Below are positions 36,908 through 49,884 of a stretch of 64,000 bases of DNA, piece after piece. Source of the DNA: Chionoecetes opilio (taxonomy: Eukaryota; Arthropoda; Malacostraca; Decapoda; Majidae); contig JACEEZ010023461.1 of NCBI GenBank assembly GCA_016584305.1, positions 5,001-69,000 of the forward strand, in the 5' to 3' direction. The position numbers and the translations under genes were made by a program. Below the pieces are notes generated by a model. It was not told the DNA's origin. It did not search any database and saw only the letters and a list, made by a program, of their open reading frames with translations. The first letter of the stretch is position 1, and every line of letters begins with the position of its first letter.

Positions 36908-38415
36908 ATAGACAAGAACAGTGAGCTCGATTTGCCATCTGGTGGCCGTCTGGGAACTACCCGCGCAGCTGGAATGTAGGGTCTCTGGGTGTCGGCAAAG
37001 ACTGTATACTAAAGAAAGACGGGAAATATTCCTATCCAACATAACAAATAAGTGTAGCCAGAAAGATGCCAGATAGCACCCGATTCCTGTGATTAGAGCG
37101 CCATCTATTGAGTGGACGAAAAACTACCTCAGTGGTTCCAGATATTGCTAGCCTTTTATTTTCTATTATGTCATGGAAAATATTAGATATATTAAGTGAA
37201 ATTGGTGTCATATATGTATGCACACAGTACAACGTAGTGTAGTGTCGTGGTCAGAGAAGCAGTAGCAGTGGTAATATTTCGGTGGAGGAGCAGGAGCATA
37301 CACGTCTTGTCACCACCACGGTAGCTCAAAGAGTGGATGACTGGACGACTGGACGAGTGGACGTCCGAGTTGATTCAAAGATGTAAAATTGTAAACATCC
37401 ACGCGAGATGATGATTGCACAGGAGGTACTGACTACTGATTTTGCAACGGCACCACCTAAGTGTTTAATTACGGAATTTATTTAATTTCTGCCCACAATA
37501 TAGTTCCTTGGTGTCTATTTTGACATATCTGAAAAAGATCCACTGATTTTGTTGTTCCTATTTGTTTTACGTAAATTAAGAAATTCCAAATGACTGTTTT
37601 GGTTTCCTTTACATGGTGTTGTAACATCAACGACTTCATCCGTATATGTTGATTTCCAGGCAATGTAGTAAAACATGTTCCTTAATCTACATATCTGCAT
37701 TGTACAATTCACACTTCGTGTCTTTAGAATAGTCATAGCTCAATTGACGCTAACGCCCTCATCTAGTGGACGAAAGAACTAAAGAGTAACCAGTTAGCCT
37801 TTACTACACCTTATTTTGAAGCTTTCCAGTCTTTCTTTAGTATACCGTCTTTGGTGTCGGGCTCGACTTATTTTCTATTATTCCCTACCAAACCAGCTAC
37901 AATTAAGTGTTGTCATGGTCAACATAGGCTTATGCAAAATGGAAATATACGAGTTTTACATTATTCATGGCGTTATAATGAGGATTGTTGGCAAAATAGA
38001 AGCATTCGATCACAGGTGTCCTACAACATTCTACTAAATACTGTAAAGGAATGCTTCGAGGCGGGTGCATGGGTTAATATTACCTTCATGTATGCAAAGA
38101 GAAGGTAATATTAACCCATGCACCCGCCTTGAAGCATTCCTTTACAGTATTTAGTAGAATGTTGTAGGACACCTGTGATCGAATGCTTCTATTTTGCCAA
38201 CAATCCTCATTATAACGCCATGAATAATGTAAAACTCCTATATTTCCATTTTGCATAAGCCTATGTTGACCATGACAACACTTAATTGCAGCTGGTTTGG
38301 TAGGGAATAATAGAAAATAGGTCGAACCCGACACCCCGAGACCCTACATTCCAGCTGCGCGGGTAGTTCCCAGACGGCCACCAGATGGCAAATCGAGCTC
38401 ACTGTTCTTGTCTAT
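36908..38415. mobile_element. Palindromic MITE, interrupted, next to an exon
   Basis: Left arm 36908-36995 plus 37861-38091 is the reverse complement of right arm 38101-38415, about 315 bp each, with a ~10-15-base loop near 38092-38101. The ends read ATAGACAAGAACAGTGAGC on the left and its complement on the right. Without the nested element it would be about 640 bp. Flanks TGTCTCT and TGCCTCC share 5 of 7 bases, possibly a decayed duplication. The right end lies 15 bp before the acceptor of the Ig exon at 38431. Confidence 0.8.
36996..37853. mobile_element. Nested 858-bp TIR element
   Basis: Inserted in the left arm of the palindromic MITE. The terminal inverted repeats are 31 bp, starting CAAAGACTGTATACTAAAGA at 36996 and repeated in complement to 37853 with two mismatches. 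It is flanked by GTGTCGG at 36989-36995 and 37854-37860, extendable to 8 bp by a shared G. The uninterrupted right arm of the MITE carries the corresponding site once, which confirms the insertion. No transposase; 7-8-bp duplications suggest hAT or P superfamily. Confidence 0.85.
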
Positions 38416-38430
38416 TGCCTCCTCCCGCAG
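38395..38430 (+). promoter_or_regulatory. 3' splice site of Ig exon, partly MITE-derived
   Basis: The acceptor reads TGCCTCCTCCCGCAG|C, with AG at 38429-38430. The pyrimidine-rich part continues leftwards into CTGTTCTTGTCTAT, which is the terminal repeat of the MITE ending at 38415. A branch-point-like CTCAC lies at 38398-38402, also inside the MITE end. Function is inferred from sequence; the exon itself is well supported. Confidence 0.6.
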
Positions 38431-38636
38431 CATCGACGGTCGGAATGGCCCAGTACAACGGGCACACCACTGGTCGGACGAGGACACGCTGCAGAAGCGC
38501 GCCTACTTCGACATGGCCTCGCGCCCACCTGGCCTCGTGCTGCACCCAGTCATCGCCAGCGACGAGGACGAGTGCTGTCGAGTCGATTTTAAGTCCTCGC
38601 CCACCAGGAATGTGCGCGTCAACCTCACAGTGATCG
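38431..38636 (+). CDS. side-like: Sidestep-like Ig receptor, exon (Ig1 C-terminal half)
   Basis: A 206-bp exon: one base completing a split codon, 68 full codons, and one base of the next, with acceptor CCCGCAG| and donor |GTAAGT. The peptide starts I-D-G-R and contains H-H-W-S-D-E, R-A-Y-F, then C-R-V-D-F-K-S-S-P-T-R-N and V-N-L-T-V-I. C-R-V-D-F-x-x-S-P-T-R-N-x-x-x-N-L-T-V-I is the signature at the end of the first Ig domain of Sidestep proteins, transmembrane Ig-family receptors of arthropods that act in motor-axon guidance as partners of Beaten-path proteins. The usual D-x-G-x-Y-x-C Tyr corner is altered here to D-E-D-E-C-C, one residue short. Paralogue (side to side-VIII) is not determined. 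The preceding exon is not found in the window. Confidence 0.85.
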
Positions 38637-38642
38637 GTAAGT

Positions 38643-39006
38643 GAAGCTCCCTAAGCCACCTACACCTGCGGGGGTCTATTCTACACGACACATCTTTCCT
38701 CCTATCAGTATATTAGTCATCTCCTCCCCATCCTGCGACACATCCACATCATATTAATCAAGGTGGAACGGATTATAGTTACCTGCCCCGGAGATCGAAC
38801 ATATTCCCCGTGGATGTCAAACCAAAACAGTAATGTAGGGAAAGTTTTTTTTCACTCGTGTTTTAATTTCCTACCTTCGAGCATACGAGTACGAGGGCTT
38901 CATCCATCTTTTTATTAAAAAGTGTGCTATGTTAGACTTAATAGAGATAATAAGGCCCATGTTTAAGATTCAGGAGGGCAAAGGATAAGGTTTGCCCATG
39001 ACTGAG
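38643..39006. other. Intron sequence, nothing recognised
   Basis: No repeat or second exon is recognised between the donor site and the (TG)n/poly(T) tract. Confidence 0.5.
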
Positions 39007-39462
<456 letters not shown>

Positions 39463-39593
39463 CTAGTGTTGGAGACACTACGTGTGTTAATTACAAAGGT
39501 ACGGATCAGAAGAAGAAAAAAATACACTACATGAGGTTTAATCATGGACACACTGTATATATACACGCAAAACATACATACATACATTCTAGA

Positions 39594-41249
<1,656 letters not shown>

Positions 41250-41410
41250 AAATAACAAATGGGGGTTCTTGGGGTCGGGGGGCGAAACTCCCCAGAGAAG
41301 TTAGGTTACGTAATCAATGTCCAGGTTAGGTTAGTGAACTAGCAGGGGGGTCTGGGGGAGCGCAGCCCCCCAAGTTATGTCAAGAGGGTATTGGTCAATA
41401 GGAAGTATTG
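41250..41410 (+). repeat. Dispersed AGGTTAGG-containing repeat
   Basis: Contains TCCAGGTTAGGTTAGTGAAC followed by CTAGC and a C/G-run segment with GGGGG...GCAGCCCCCC. A close relative lies inside the hAT-like element at about 47190-47270 (CCAGGTTAGGTTAGCGAAC, CTAGCGAGGG, CGGCTCCCC). The TTAGG-like motif resembles the arthropod telomere unit, but only two units are present. Confidence 0.55.
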
Positions 41411-41454
41411 GCTGAAACTGCATATTTATCCTTCTAATTGTAACAAAAGAGTTA

Positions 41455-41812
41455 TAACTGATTTAATTTCATCTGATTAACCAAAGAAATAAAACTAATA
41501 TATAGTGTCGGGAGCACAATGTTATAAGCACGTCTAACGTGTAATGTATATGAGGGTCAGAGGTCTCTGACATAGCTCAATGTAAAGACGCCATCACCAA
41601 AACATAACCTAATATTGTGCAAAATAACTAATTCAATTTCATCTGATTAACCAAAGAAATGAAATATTCAACAGTGTGGCGGTGCACAATGATATCATAA
41701 TCGCGTCTCACTGTAATGCTTATGAGGGTGAGAGGCCTCTGATATACGTAGGTTAATATAAAGACGCCATCACAAAAACATGCAATGAAAATCTAATGTT
41801 GTGCAAAACCGT
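41455..41812 (+). repeat. Tandem duplication of a ~175-bp unit
   Basis: Two diverged direct copies (41455-41624 and 41625-41812) share TTTCATCTGATTAACCAAAG, TATGAGGGT-AGAGG and AAAGACGCCATCAC in the same order. Confidence 0.75.
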
Positions 41813-41919
41813 CCCTAAACCCAAAAATATTGGACGAAAAGGCAAAATACACTCACCTTGGGAGGTGTCTGTTGCTGTCTGCTGCGCTGAAACCTCGACG
41901 GTCTTTTGAAAATAATATA

Positions 41920-41985
41920 AACAGACTATAGAGTCTATAGAGTCTATAGTCTAGAGTCTATAGTCTAGAGTCTATAGTCTAGACA
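41920..41985 (+). repeat. Short TATAGTCTAGAGTC tandem repeat
   Basis: Four to five units of a 14-bp partly palindromic motif. Confidence 0.85.
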
Positions 41986-43690
41986 GATAGACTTTTTTCC
42001 ATGAAAAACTTGCCATACACATAGATACCGTTGCAATGTGTTTTCTATATCATAAAATGCTTACTAGTATTGTAAAAACATAAACTGAATTTAAAAATGT
42101 TGATCGCTAAGTGAAAGGGAGGTCTCACCAGCACTCACGTTCGCCAGGGTATTCCATTAGTATGTACTTCAGCGCCACCCCTAGCGAAGCAACGCCTGGC
42201 GTTGTCAGTAGTAGCGTTGCCAGCAGCTTGTGGCGTTTAAAAGTAAGAAATCACGGATCGCTTGGCGAACACTCTCGCCAGCACTGGCGAAAGGTTTTAA
42301 AAGTACGTCCCTAAATCAAGGGGACTACGTCGTGTCCTCCCCAATGATGAAGATAATTAGAGTTTTCTAGTGTATATAGGTTTGATTAGAGAAAAAATAT
42401 TCAAAGAAAAATAAATGCCCGTCTTAATAGCATTAATTCCATGCACGGGACGCAGCGCCTCCAGCATTGCTACATTCCTGCCGAGCCCTTGCCGCGCGCT
42501 CGCCGATCTCCTTACACAGTGTTCACTTAATTAGCTCGCAGTTTAGGAACGTTCTGTTGGCAGCTGCTGATTAGGTAATACATTAGAGGAGTTACTGTCA
42601 TTGTATGCCTGATACAACTCTTTATACCTGTGTATAGATTGCAAAGGTTATATAAGATATTGTTTGTAATCAAAGAAAATGGGAAAATTTGAGTGTAATG
42701 ATAAAAGTGTAGTCGGGTAGAGAAAGATGAGGCAATGCTATAAGGCGATGGGCGACGCTGTGTGCCAAGATAACGGTATTAATTAATGCAGTGGATTTTT
42801 CATGGAGGGTTAAGTGAGTTGGCGCGGTTCTCAACTTGACTGTTAAGTGGAGGGTTTCAGCAACTACCTTATTGCTCCAGCAGATTAAAGGAGACACATG
42901 TAATGCGATAATATAGTTAGCATACGAAAAATACTTAATTGAACAAAAATTAACTTTACTGCGTCTTTATTGACGACTAGAGTTATGTTGCACGCTCATC
43001 CTTTGCAGTAATGTAATCTATAGCCTAGTACTTTGATATAATTTTATTATAGTATCATATGTCGTTTTTCATGAAAAATAAACATAGTATATATACTTAA
43101 TGGGCACATAATTACGTCACCAACAAACCTTCACGGCAGCTGAGGTCTGGCAGCTGTGTTTGTGTTTACGTCTCAACCTGCCACCCCTAGAAGTCCACTG
43201 CCGCCCGCCCCTTCACCTGCCTCGAGTCCCTCGCTTGAATAACGTCACGCTGTAAACAAACACACAGATGTCACGTCTACTAAAACCCTCCTGATCTACC
43301 TTGGTTAACATCAATGCACCCCTTGATAAACGTATTGCAGACTAGATAAGAGCAGCACTTTTGTATAAAATACACCTCCCCAACGACTATAATAATGTTA
43401 AATCTATGATGACGACTAGAAAATGTTTTACACAAGAACACAACTATAAAGTCAAGGTATTATATAATTTCAATGTAGCACGAATATAGAGACACAACAG
43501 AGTGAGCTTGGTTCATTAACCTGAGATCACATCACATAGATAGTAGAGCTTGGCAGTTCTCCTCTTAAATGTAACGAAACACCACTTGACCTCTGGTATT
43601 AAGACACGGTTGATTATGAAACACGTGTAGCATAATCTCAACCATTTGAACTTAGAGAGAGAGAGAGGAAGGGGGTGGGGCAGGAGATTA
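41986..43690. other. Intron sequence, no gene seen
   Basis: A block at about 42118-42305 contains inverted CAGCACTC...TTCGCC / GGCGAAC...CAGCACT segments and may be an unidentified repeat. Otherwise ordinary sequence without exons; a (GA)n tract lies at 43655-43668. Confidence 0.45.
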
Positions 43691-44031
43691 ATTTTTTATT
43701 TTACATTTGTGCCTATAGCGCCTGTAGGCAGTGATGATCCAGGGCTCGGATGGTAGGCTCTGGAGGTTCACTTGAGGGCTCTGATGATGGTTGGTTCTCG
43801 CCCGTGGTGGCGCAGGCAGGATTCTTATAGTGACGCCTGTGATTAGAGGCTCATGCCGCCCCCCTGTGTCCTCCGATGCACTCGCAATCGAAGGTAGAGT
43901 TGATGGGCAGGCATGTGGGTGTTCTTAGGCCACTCGACGGTGCAGAAAGGTTTTGGGTTTCTTCGGGGATCGAACTTGGGTCACCGAGAACGCCAGTCGG
44001 AGACGCTAACCACTCCGCTACCGCCTCCCCG
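43691..44031 (-). mobile_element. tRNA-derived SINE, family 2
   Basis: Nearly identical to 39124-39462. Minus-strand 5' end at 44031 (GGGGAGGCGGTAGCGGAGTG), A box TAGCGGAGTGG, B box near 43969-43980 with one change, body end ACAAATGT and a short A-rich tail. Confidence 0.88.
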
Positions 44032-44179
44032 TTAATTAATTAGATTAATTGCATTCTTTGTATATTTTAGGATGCTAAATTACATCATATTTTGTGCAAA
44101 CAGCCAGAAACTGCCGAGCTCTGCAGTTTGCATGGAGGAAGAAAATATAGCATTACCAAGGGAACTGGATAAAGCACGT

Positions 44180-44440
44180 TGTTATTACTATCATTGTCAA
44201 TATTATTATCATTATTATTGTTACTATTATTACTCTTGTTACCGTTATTATCACAAATATTATTGTTATTATTTGTTATTTATGATATTATTATTTCTAA
44301 TATTATTATTTAATTTTTATTTTGTACCATCATTATTACTATCATCATTATTATTACTATTTTTACCATTGTTATAATGATAATTAATTACTGTTATTAT
44401 TATTTTTATTACTATTATTATTATTACATTTGTTGTAGTT
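44180..44440 (+). repeat. (ATT)n-rich imperfect microsatellite
   Basis: TTATTA/TATTAC repeats with many interruptions; the Tyr/Leu-rich frame here is compositional. The following 44441-44677 holds nothing recognised. Confidence 0.8.
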
Positions 44441-44677
44441 ATTTCAACTTAAATGAAAAAAATGCCGTTTGAGCGATACCTTACACAAATATGAGAGCAA
44501 CAAAAATTAGGGAAAAGCGTATTACCATGCACCATTTTTTAGAAATAGAGAAGAAAAGACGATGAATATGATACTTCATACCAACTTTTGCTATAACCCG
44601 CCTGTCTGAGGCAAAGGTTATGTTCATGTATGAACAAGATGGGCAAGAAAATATTTATATGTTACCCTTATGACTGT

Positions 44678-44957
44678 TTCCTCCGTGGTGTAGTGGCTAG
44701 CGCGCCTAGCTTCGAATCAGCGGGTTCGAATCATGGTTCATGGTTCGAATCTGGGCCAGAGCAAGTCGGCAGGCCAAACCAATCATCTGTACCTAGCGAA
44801 ACCCAGGTAAGGTAACTGTGGTAACCCGGATGTCACACTTGCCCTGTCTCCCGGGTAACGAGTTTTCACCCACCACAGACTCAAAGGCTAATGCGACGGA
44901 GATCAGCACCGAGGCTACGCGCAGCATAGATTATGCCCCCATCTTTACCTTTCTTTA
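44678..44957 (+). mobile_element. tRNA-derived SINE, family 1, with 12-bp TSD
   Basis: A box TGGTGTAGTGG at about 44687 and B boxes GGTTCGAATC near 44723 and 44749 (a short internal duplication). Body as at 5648, ending CCCCATCTTTACC and TTTCTTTA. It is flanked by the direct repeat CCTTATGACTGT at 44666-44677 and 44958-44969, showing LINE-style target-primed insertion. Confidence 0.9.
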
Positions 44958-45214
44958 CCTTATGACTGTCGCTTGTTATGGTGACGTTGACTGCATAAAA
45001 CATTGTATCCACACCATGTCGTGATATATAGATAGGTGGACGGTGAGCAGCCTGACTGATGCTTGCTTGTTCCTATAATGGACTCAGGTACTATGATGTG
45101 AGCATTCCAGCATGAAAATTTGGTCTGTTTTCTCGTATTCCCTTCACAACACACACCACACACACACCTCTGTACGGCTCGGTCGGTGGGCCGAGCCGCC
45201 TGAGTTTACCGCCT

Positions 45215-45482
45215 GAACGGCTCGTTGGGTTAAGGCGTCCGGCACCATTCTATGGTCCGGCGTTCAGTCCCTGGGCCCGCTCATTCCCGGGGATTTTTCT
45301 ACTGAGAAATTCGGGCGGTTACTGTGCCCCTTGAACAAGAAGATGGGGGCATGTGGTGTGTGAGGTCCCAGCATTACCCTAAGATCAGTAATAATGAACT
45401 CCATGCTCGCACCGGGTGGGTGAAACAGGCGAAGGCGATTGACTCGCGTGGATAAGACCATGGGTGAATGACACACACTTCC
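45215..45482 (+). mobile_element. tRNA-derived SINE, family 3
   Basis: Starts CTCGTTGGGTTAAGGCGTCC with an A-box-like TTGGGTTAAGGCG and a B-box-like GGCGTTCAGTCCC (about 45260-45272). The body contains CTCATTCCCGGGGATTTTTC and ends CATGGGTGAATGACACAC. A second copy on the opposite strand at 48091-48361 defines the unit. Confidence 0.75.
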
Positions 45483-46301
45483 AATCCACCTAATGCCAGG
45501 ACACATTCCATTCCTTTCTTCGTTACGTGAAAAAAAGTACGACTTTCACTATTCCAATTCCAATTCCAATTCTGAAAATCCATCATCGTTCTTCACATAA
45601 AATATGATTTCAGCCTAATGAGTGCCTGCGGTGAAAAAGGAAAACAATATAAAAGTAAATGCCGAATATAAGAACCAGGCAATTTATAGATATTTAATTC
45701 AGTATATCTCAGGAGCAGCCTTCAAGTACCATCAGCCTCTGGCAAAATGTGGTATATTAAATAAGCATTTGAAGAGTGACTGATAGACTATAGATGAAAT
45801 AGTATTTATGCCCCAGCCGGAGCCCTGCCCGAGCCGCCTGACGTGCAGACCTCGGGGAAAGAGTTATAGCTCAGTAAAGTTGAAATCGGCCAAGAAAATA
45901 TTCCCTAATGGTCACCGTGAACTGCAATGGGGTCATGGTGGGCTATGGTGGGCTGTGGTGACTTAGGGTCACGATATCATGGGTGATCACGATAAGCTGT
46001 GGTGTGTCAGGGCGGGATGTGGTGTGCCATGGTGGGTTGTGTTAAATCAGGGATGGAACAGAATGAGCTGTGGTGGGGTGTGCATCGTCATGGTGGGCTG
46101 TGGTGGGTCAAGGTTATATTGTGGTGGGTCAGAGAGGGGGGATACAGAGAAGATGCTAATTTGTGGATTATTATTAATGAAGATGGATGACACGAAAATT
46201 TCCGCATTACTATTTTTGAGAGGTACGCTTCGTACGGCGGCTCACATGCACGGCTATTCTATTCACACACGCACACTCATTACGTATATTATCGTAGAAA
46301 G

Positions 46302-46302
<1 letters not shown>
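45483..46302. repeat. Imperfect GGTGGGCTGTGGTG repeats and unique sequence
   Basis: A short (ATTCC)n run at 45545-45572, then unique sequence, then a G/T-rich imperfect minisatellite at about 45930-46135 built from ATGGTGGG and CTGTGGTG motifs. Nothing else is recognised. Confidence 0.6.
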
Positions 46303-46615
<313 letters not shown>

Positions 46616-46748
46616 TTATTCTCATCGTGCTCTCCTACTAAAGTTATAGTGTCGCTCCGTTTCTCTTCTTCCTACCTTTGCCATTCCTGCTGTGCTGTCT
46701 GTCATGATGTCAGCGCCACTGTTCATGCCTGTCTGTGTCTGTCTAGGC

Positions 46749-47614
46749 CAGCGGTCGGCAACCTGCGGCTCCAGAGCCGCATGCGGCTCTTTCAAGAGAC
46801 ATGTACGGCTCCTGCCACCTACTTAAAAATGTCCAATTTATCGTTAAAAAAAGGAGCTAAAATTCTGGCGTAGATAGCCGCAGTACAATAATGTATATGA
46901 CCTAGGTCCTGGGTCTCTAGGAAAATATTGAGATGAATTTTTGTACTTATTAATATTATTATCATTATAATTATTATTAAGGTGTATATTATCATATCTG
47001 TGGGTATATTTAACTCCCATATGGTGTTATGGAGGGTATTTTGGTACTTAATTCCAACCAGTAATTGAGTACGAGGTTAAAAGTACTTTTTTCCAATGTA
47101 TTTTGATGTGTTAAGAATGATGGTCACATTCAGAATCGTCGGAAATGCATAATTTTGCAGTGAACCCCTTTATCCCTGCTTTAGGTTAGGCTACTCAACC
47201 AACGTCCAGGTTAGGTTAGCGAACTAGCGAGGGTTCTTGGGGGGCACGGCTCCCCAGTTGTGTCAGGTTATCCAATATATTACGTATATCAGTTATTAAA
47301 GTATTAAAACTCTTTTCCACTTTCCCCGCCTAAAACCCTGGTTCCCGACGGGTCCCAGGCTTGTTATGGAGGGTGATACTGCAAATGAGGCATTCGACGA
47401 TTTATTAATGGATCATTATTCTTTACCCTCAAAATACTGGGAAGAGTACTTTTGACCTCGTACTCAATTACTGGTTGAAAGACCAATTTACCTATGGGAA
47501 GGAACATTTTATTGTTCGTAATTTTACATTCAATTTATACTGCGGCCCATCATGCATTTTCTTTTGCAATTTGAGAACACTGGCTCTTCTCGAATTCTGG
47601 GTTGCCGACCTCTG
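46749..47614. mobile_element. hAT-like non-autonomous element, 8-bp TSD
   Basis: The left end CAGCGGTCGGCAACC (46749) and right end GGGTTGCCGACCTCTG (ending 47614) form short terminal inverted repeats of the CAGNGGTCGGCAACC type typical of hAT elements. Flanking 8-bp duplications are GTCTAGGC (46741-46748) and GTCTAGGT (47615-47622), one mismatch. The subterminal GCGGCTCCAGAGCCGCATGC is a further hairpin, also usual for hATs. The 866-bp interior has no transposase and carries a nested inverted repeat. Confidence 0.85.
47055..47477. mobile_element. Inverted-repeat unit nested in hAT-like element
   Basis: CAACCAGTAATTGAGTACGA at 47055 continues for about 35 bp and is repeated in complement ending at 47477 with two to three mismatches. 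No target duplication is evident, so it may be either a separate MITE or an internal inverted repeat. It contains the AGGTTAGGTTAG block shared with 41317. Confidence 0.6.
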
Positions 47615-47788
47615 GTCTAGGTAATCGATGTTATCCTTTACATATACTGTACATGACTACAAAATTCATGAAGTTCATAACTGATGATAGATGATAGAAA
47701 ATCTCCAAAAAATAACCCTATAGCGATGATATACATACTATTATCTCTTTGTAAATGTGCTTAAGAGCGAACAAAGCTATATAAGTTA

Positions 47789-48088
47789 GTCTTGTAAAGG
47801 TAAAGATGGGGGCATACGCTATGCTGCGCTTGGCCTCGGTGCTCACCTCCGTCGCATTAGCCTTTGAGCCTGTGATATGTGACAACCCGTTACCCCGGGA
47901 CACAGGGCTAGTGTGACATCCGGGTTACCACAGTTACCTTCCCCTAGTTTCCCCAGGTACCCATTATCAACGCCGAAAGGGAGGAAAAACAACTGATTTG
48001 GTTGACCTCTGACTTAATCTGGCCCGGATTCGAACCAGGGTCCGCAGATTCGTAGCTAGGCGCGCTAGCCACTACACCACGGAGGCGA
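47789..48088 (-). mobile_element. tRNA-derived SINE, family 1
   Basis: Clean minus-strand copy. The 5' end is at 48088 (CTCCGTGGTGTAGTGGCTAG), the B box TGGTTCGAATCC is about 48027-48038, and the 3' end TTTACCTTTACAAG is near 47789. The family-3 SINE begins three bases beyond its 5' end. Confidence 0.88.
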
Positions 48089-48090
48089 CT

Positions 48091-48358
48091 TGTGCGTGTC
48101 ATTCACCCATGGTCTTGTCCACGCGAGCAGGCTCGCGATCGCCAGTTTTCACCCTCTCAGTGCGAGCTTGGAGCTCATTATTACCGATCTTTGGGCAATG
48201 CTGGGACCTCACACACCACACACCCCCATCCCCTTGCTCAAGAGGGACAGTACCGCCCGAATTTCACAGTGGAAAAATCCCCGAGAATGAGCGGGGTCGG
48301 GGATCGAACGCCGGACCACAGAATGGTGCCGGGCGCCCTAACCAACTGTGTCACACGG

Positions 48359-48361
<3 letters not shown>
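48091..48361 (-). mobile_element. tRNA-derived SINE, family 3
   Basis: Minus-strand copy of the unit at 45215, with A box TTGGTTAGGGCG (about 48332-48343) and B box GGCGTTCGATCCCC (about 48298-48311). The 5' end borders a (GT)n array. The two adjacent SINEs could be a composite retroposed unit. Confidence 0.8.
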
Positions 48362-48403
<42 letters not shown>

Positions 48404-48456
48404 GGTGTGTGTGGTGTGTGTGGTGTGTGTGGTTGTGTGTGTGCGTGGTGTGTGCG

Positions 48457-48521
<65 letters not shown>

Positions 48522-48522
48522 T
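48362..48522 (+). repeat. (GT)n and (GTGC)n microsatellite
   Basis: GT array to about 48400, GTGTGTGG variants, then a pure GTGC tetranucleotide array at about 48455-48522. Confidence 0.97.
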
Positions 48523-49884
48523 GTTATTATTCAAGAGGCAACTTTAGGATTATCCTGTCTTGACAATAGCTCATTCAGTGCCGGGTTGAAGCAATCAGGC
48601 CATGCAAGTTGATTACCCGGAAACCCGTGAGAGTTAAGCAACACAGCATAAACAGGTAAGGCTCACGGTTATTGCCACACACACGGCTCCTACGCTCCAA
48701 TAATTCAGGTACCAAGGGTTACATAATATGTTTGTTAATTATTTATGCAGCCAAACCAGGCCCGCAGTTGTGGTGGTGGTGGTGGTGGTGGTGGTGGTGC
48801 CTAAGTCAGTGTGGCTAGTATAACGGCGGCGGCGGTTCATATCACGCTGGAAAACTGTTAATCGTCGTGGAAAGTGAAGAAAATATTTAGGAAAGTTTTC
48901 GGAGAAAGAATAAATAATGAATAGACGATGGACGAATTAGCAAGGAGAAAGATTACATAGGATTACTTACTTAGGAATAACATATACCAAGAGACCCGTC
49001 GGTGTGAAAGGAGGGAATGTCCTGAACCACTTACTGCTACCAACAAAACTATATCGAAGATAACAAGATAGCACAGAACAAGGCTCCTCCCCGCCTACCC
49101 CTTCCAACGCCGCACCACCACCACTACCGCTATCACCACCACCATCCATCAACATCTATCAACGAAATTACTTTCACAATTTTTTTATTTTATTTTGGTA
49201 TCATTTTTTCTTCCTCTGTTTCTTATTCATTATGAATTCTATATAATGACGATATAATTATATATTTATATAAGTTCCTCCCTCTTCATCTAAGCATCAT
49301 CATCACTTCCATCACTACCTTTACCCCTTTCATGATATCGACAAAGGAACACACACACTTACACACATGAAAAAACAAAAAGTAAGCGCATGGCAAATAT
49401 AAGTCAAGAAAGTATAAAAGGGCATATTAAAAGGGGATATATAAACATAAAATCACAATTAAATTAGCATAATATACAAATAATGTCTAAAAGAAATACA
49501 TAATTCAGGATAAAGTGTTTAAATCAATGTGGGGAACGCAGCCTGAGCCAGTCTGAGCCAGGAGTCTCATGTCGAGGCAACTGTTAGGTTCACTGAGAAC
49601 ACAGAAGACCTTTACACCATGCAGGAAGAGCACGTCTCTCCGTCAGGCCCTGTGAGCGCCAGGAGCCCTTGTGAAGTCCGCCTTTTCGTGATGGCAGCCG
49701 ATGCAGATATTATTTTGGTGGCAATGACCAGAACAGAAACTATGTTAATATGAAGCAATTATGTATTGAATGTGTATAATATATATATATATGTATTATA
49801 GGTCTTTCTCGTTTGTTGTAGATTTCTAAATGTCATTGTAATCAAAGGGCAGCATGCGCCATGGGAGAGGCGGGGCGTTACCCT
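48523..49884. other. Intron sequence; (TGG)n only
   Basis: A (TGG)n run at 48771-48799 and an (AT)n run near 49777-49795. No exon or transposon is recognised. Confidence 0.5.

Noticed and set aside
41317..41345. Telomere-like AGGTTAGGTTAG motif
   Set aside because: Only two TTAGG-like units within a dispersed repeat; not a telomere array.
48360..48522. Regular spacing suggesting a CRISPR-like array
   Set aside because: It is a (GT)n/(GTGC)n microsatellite without spacers, in a eukaryotic genome.
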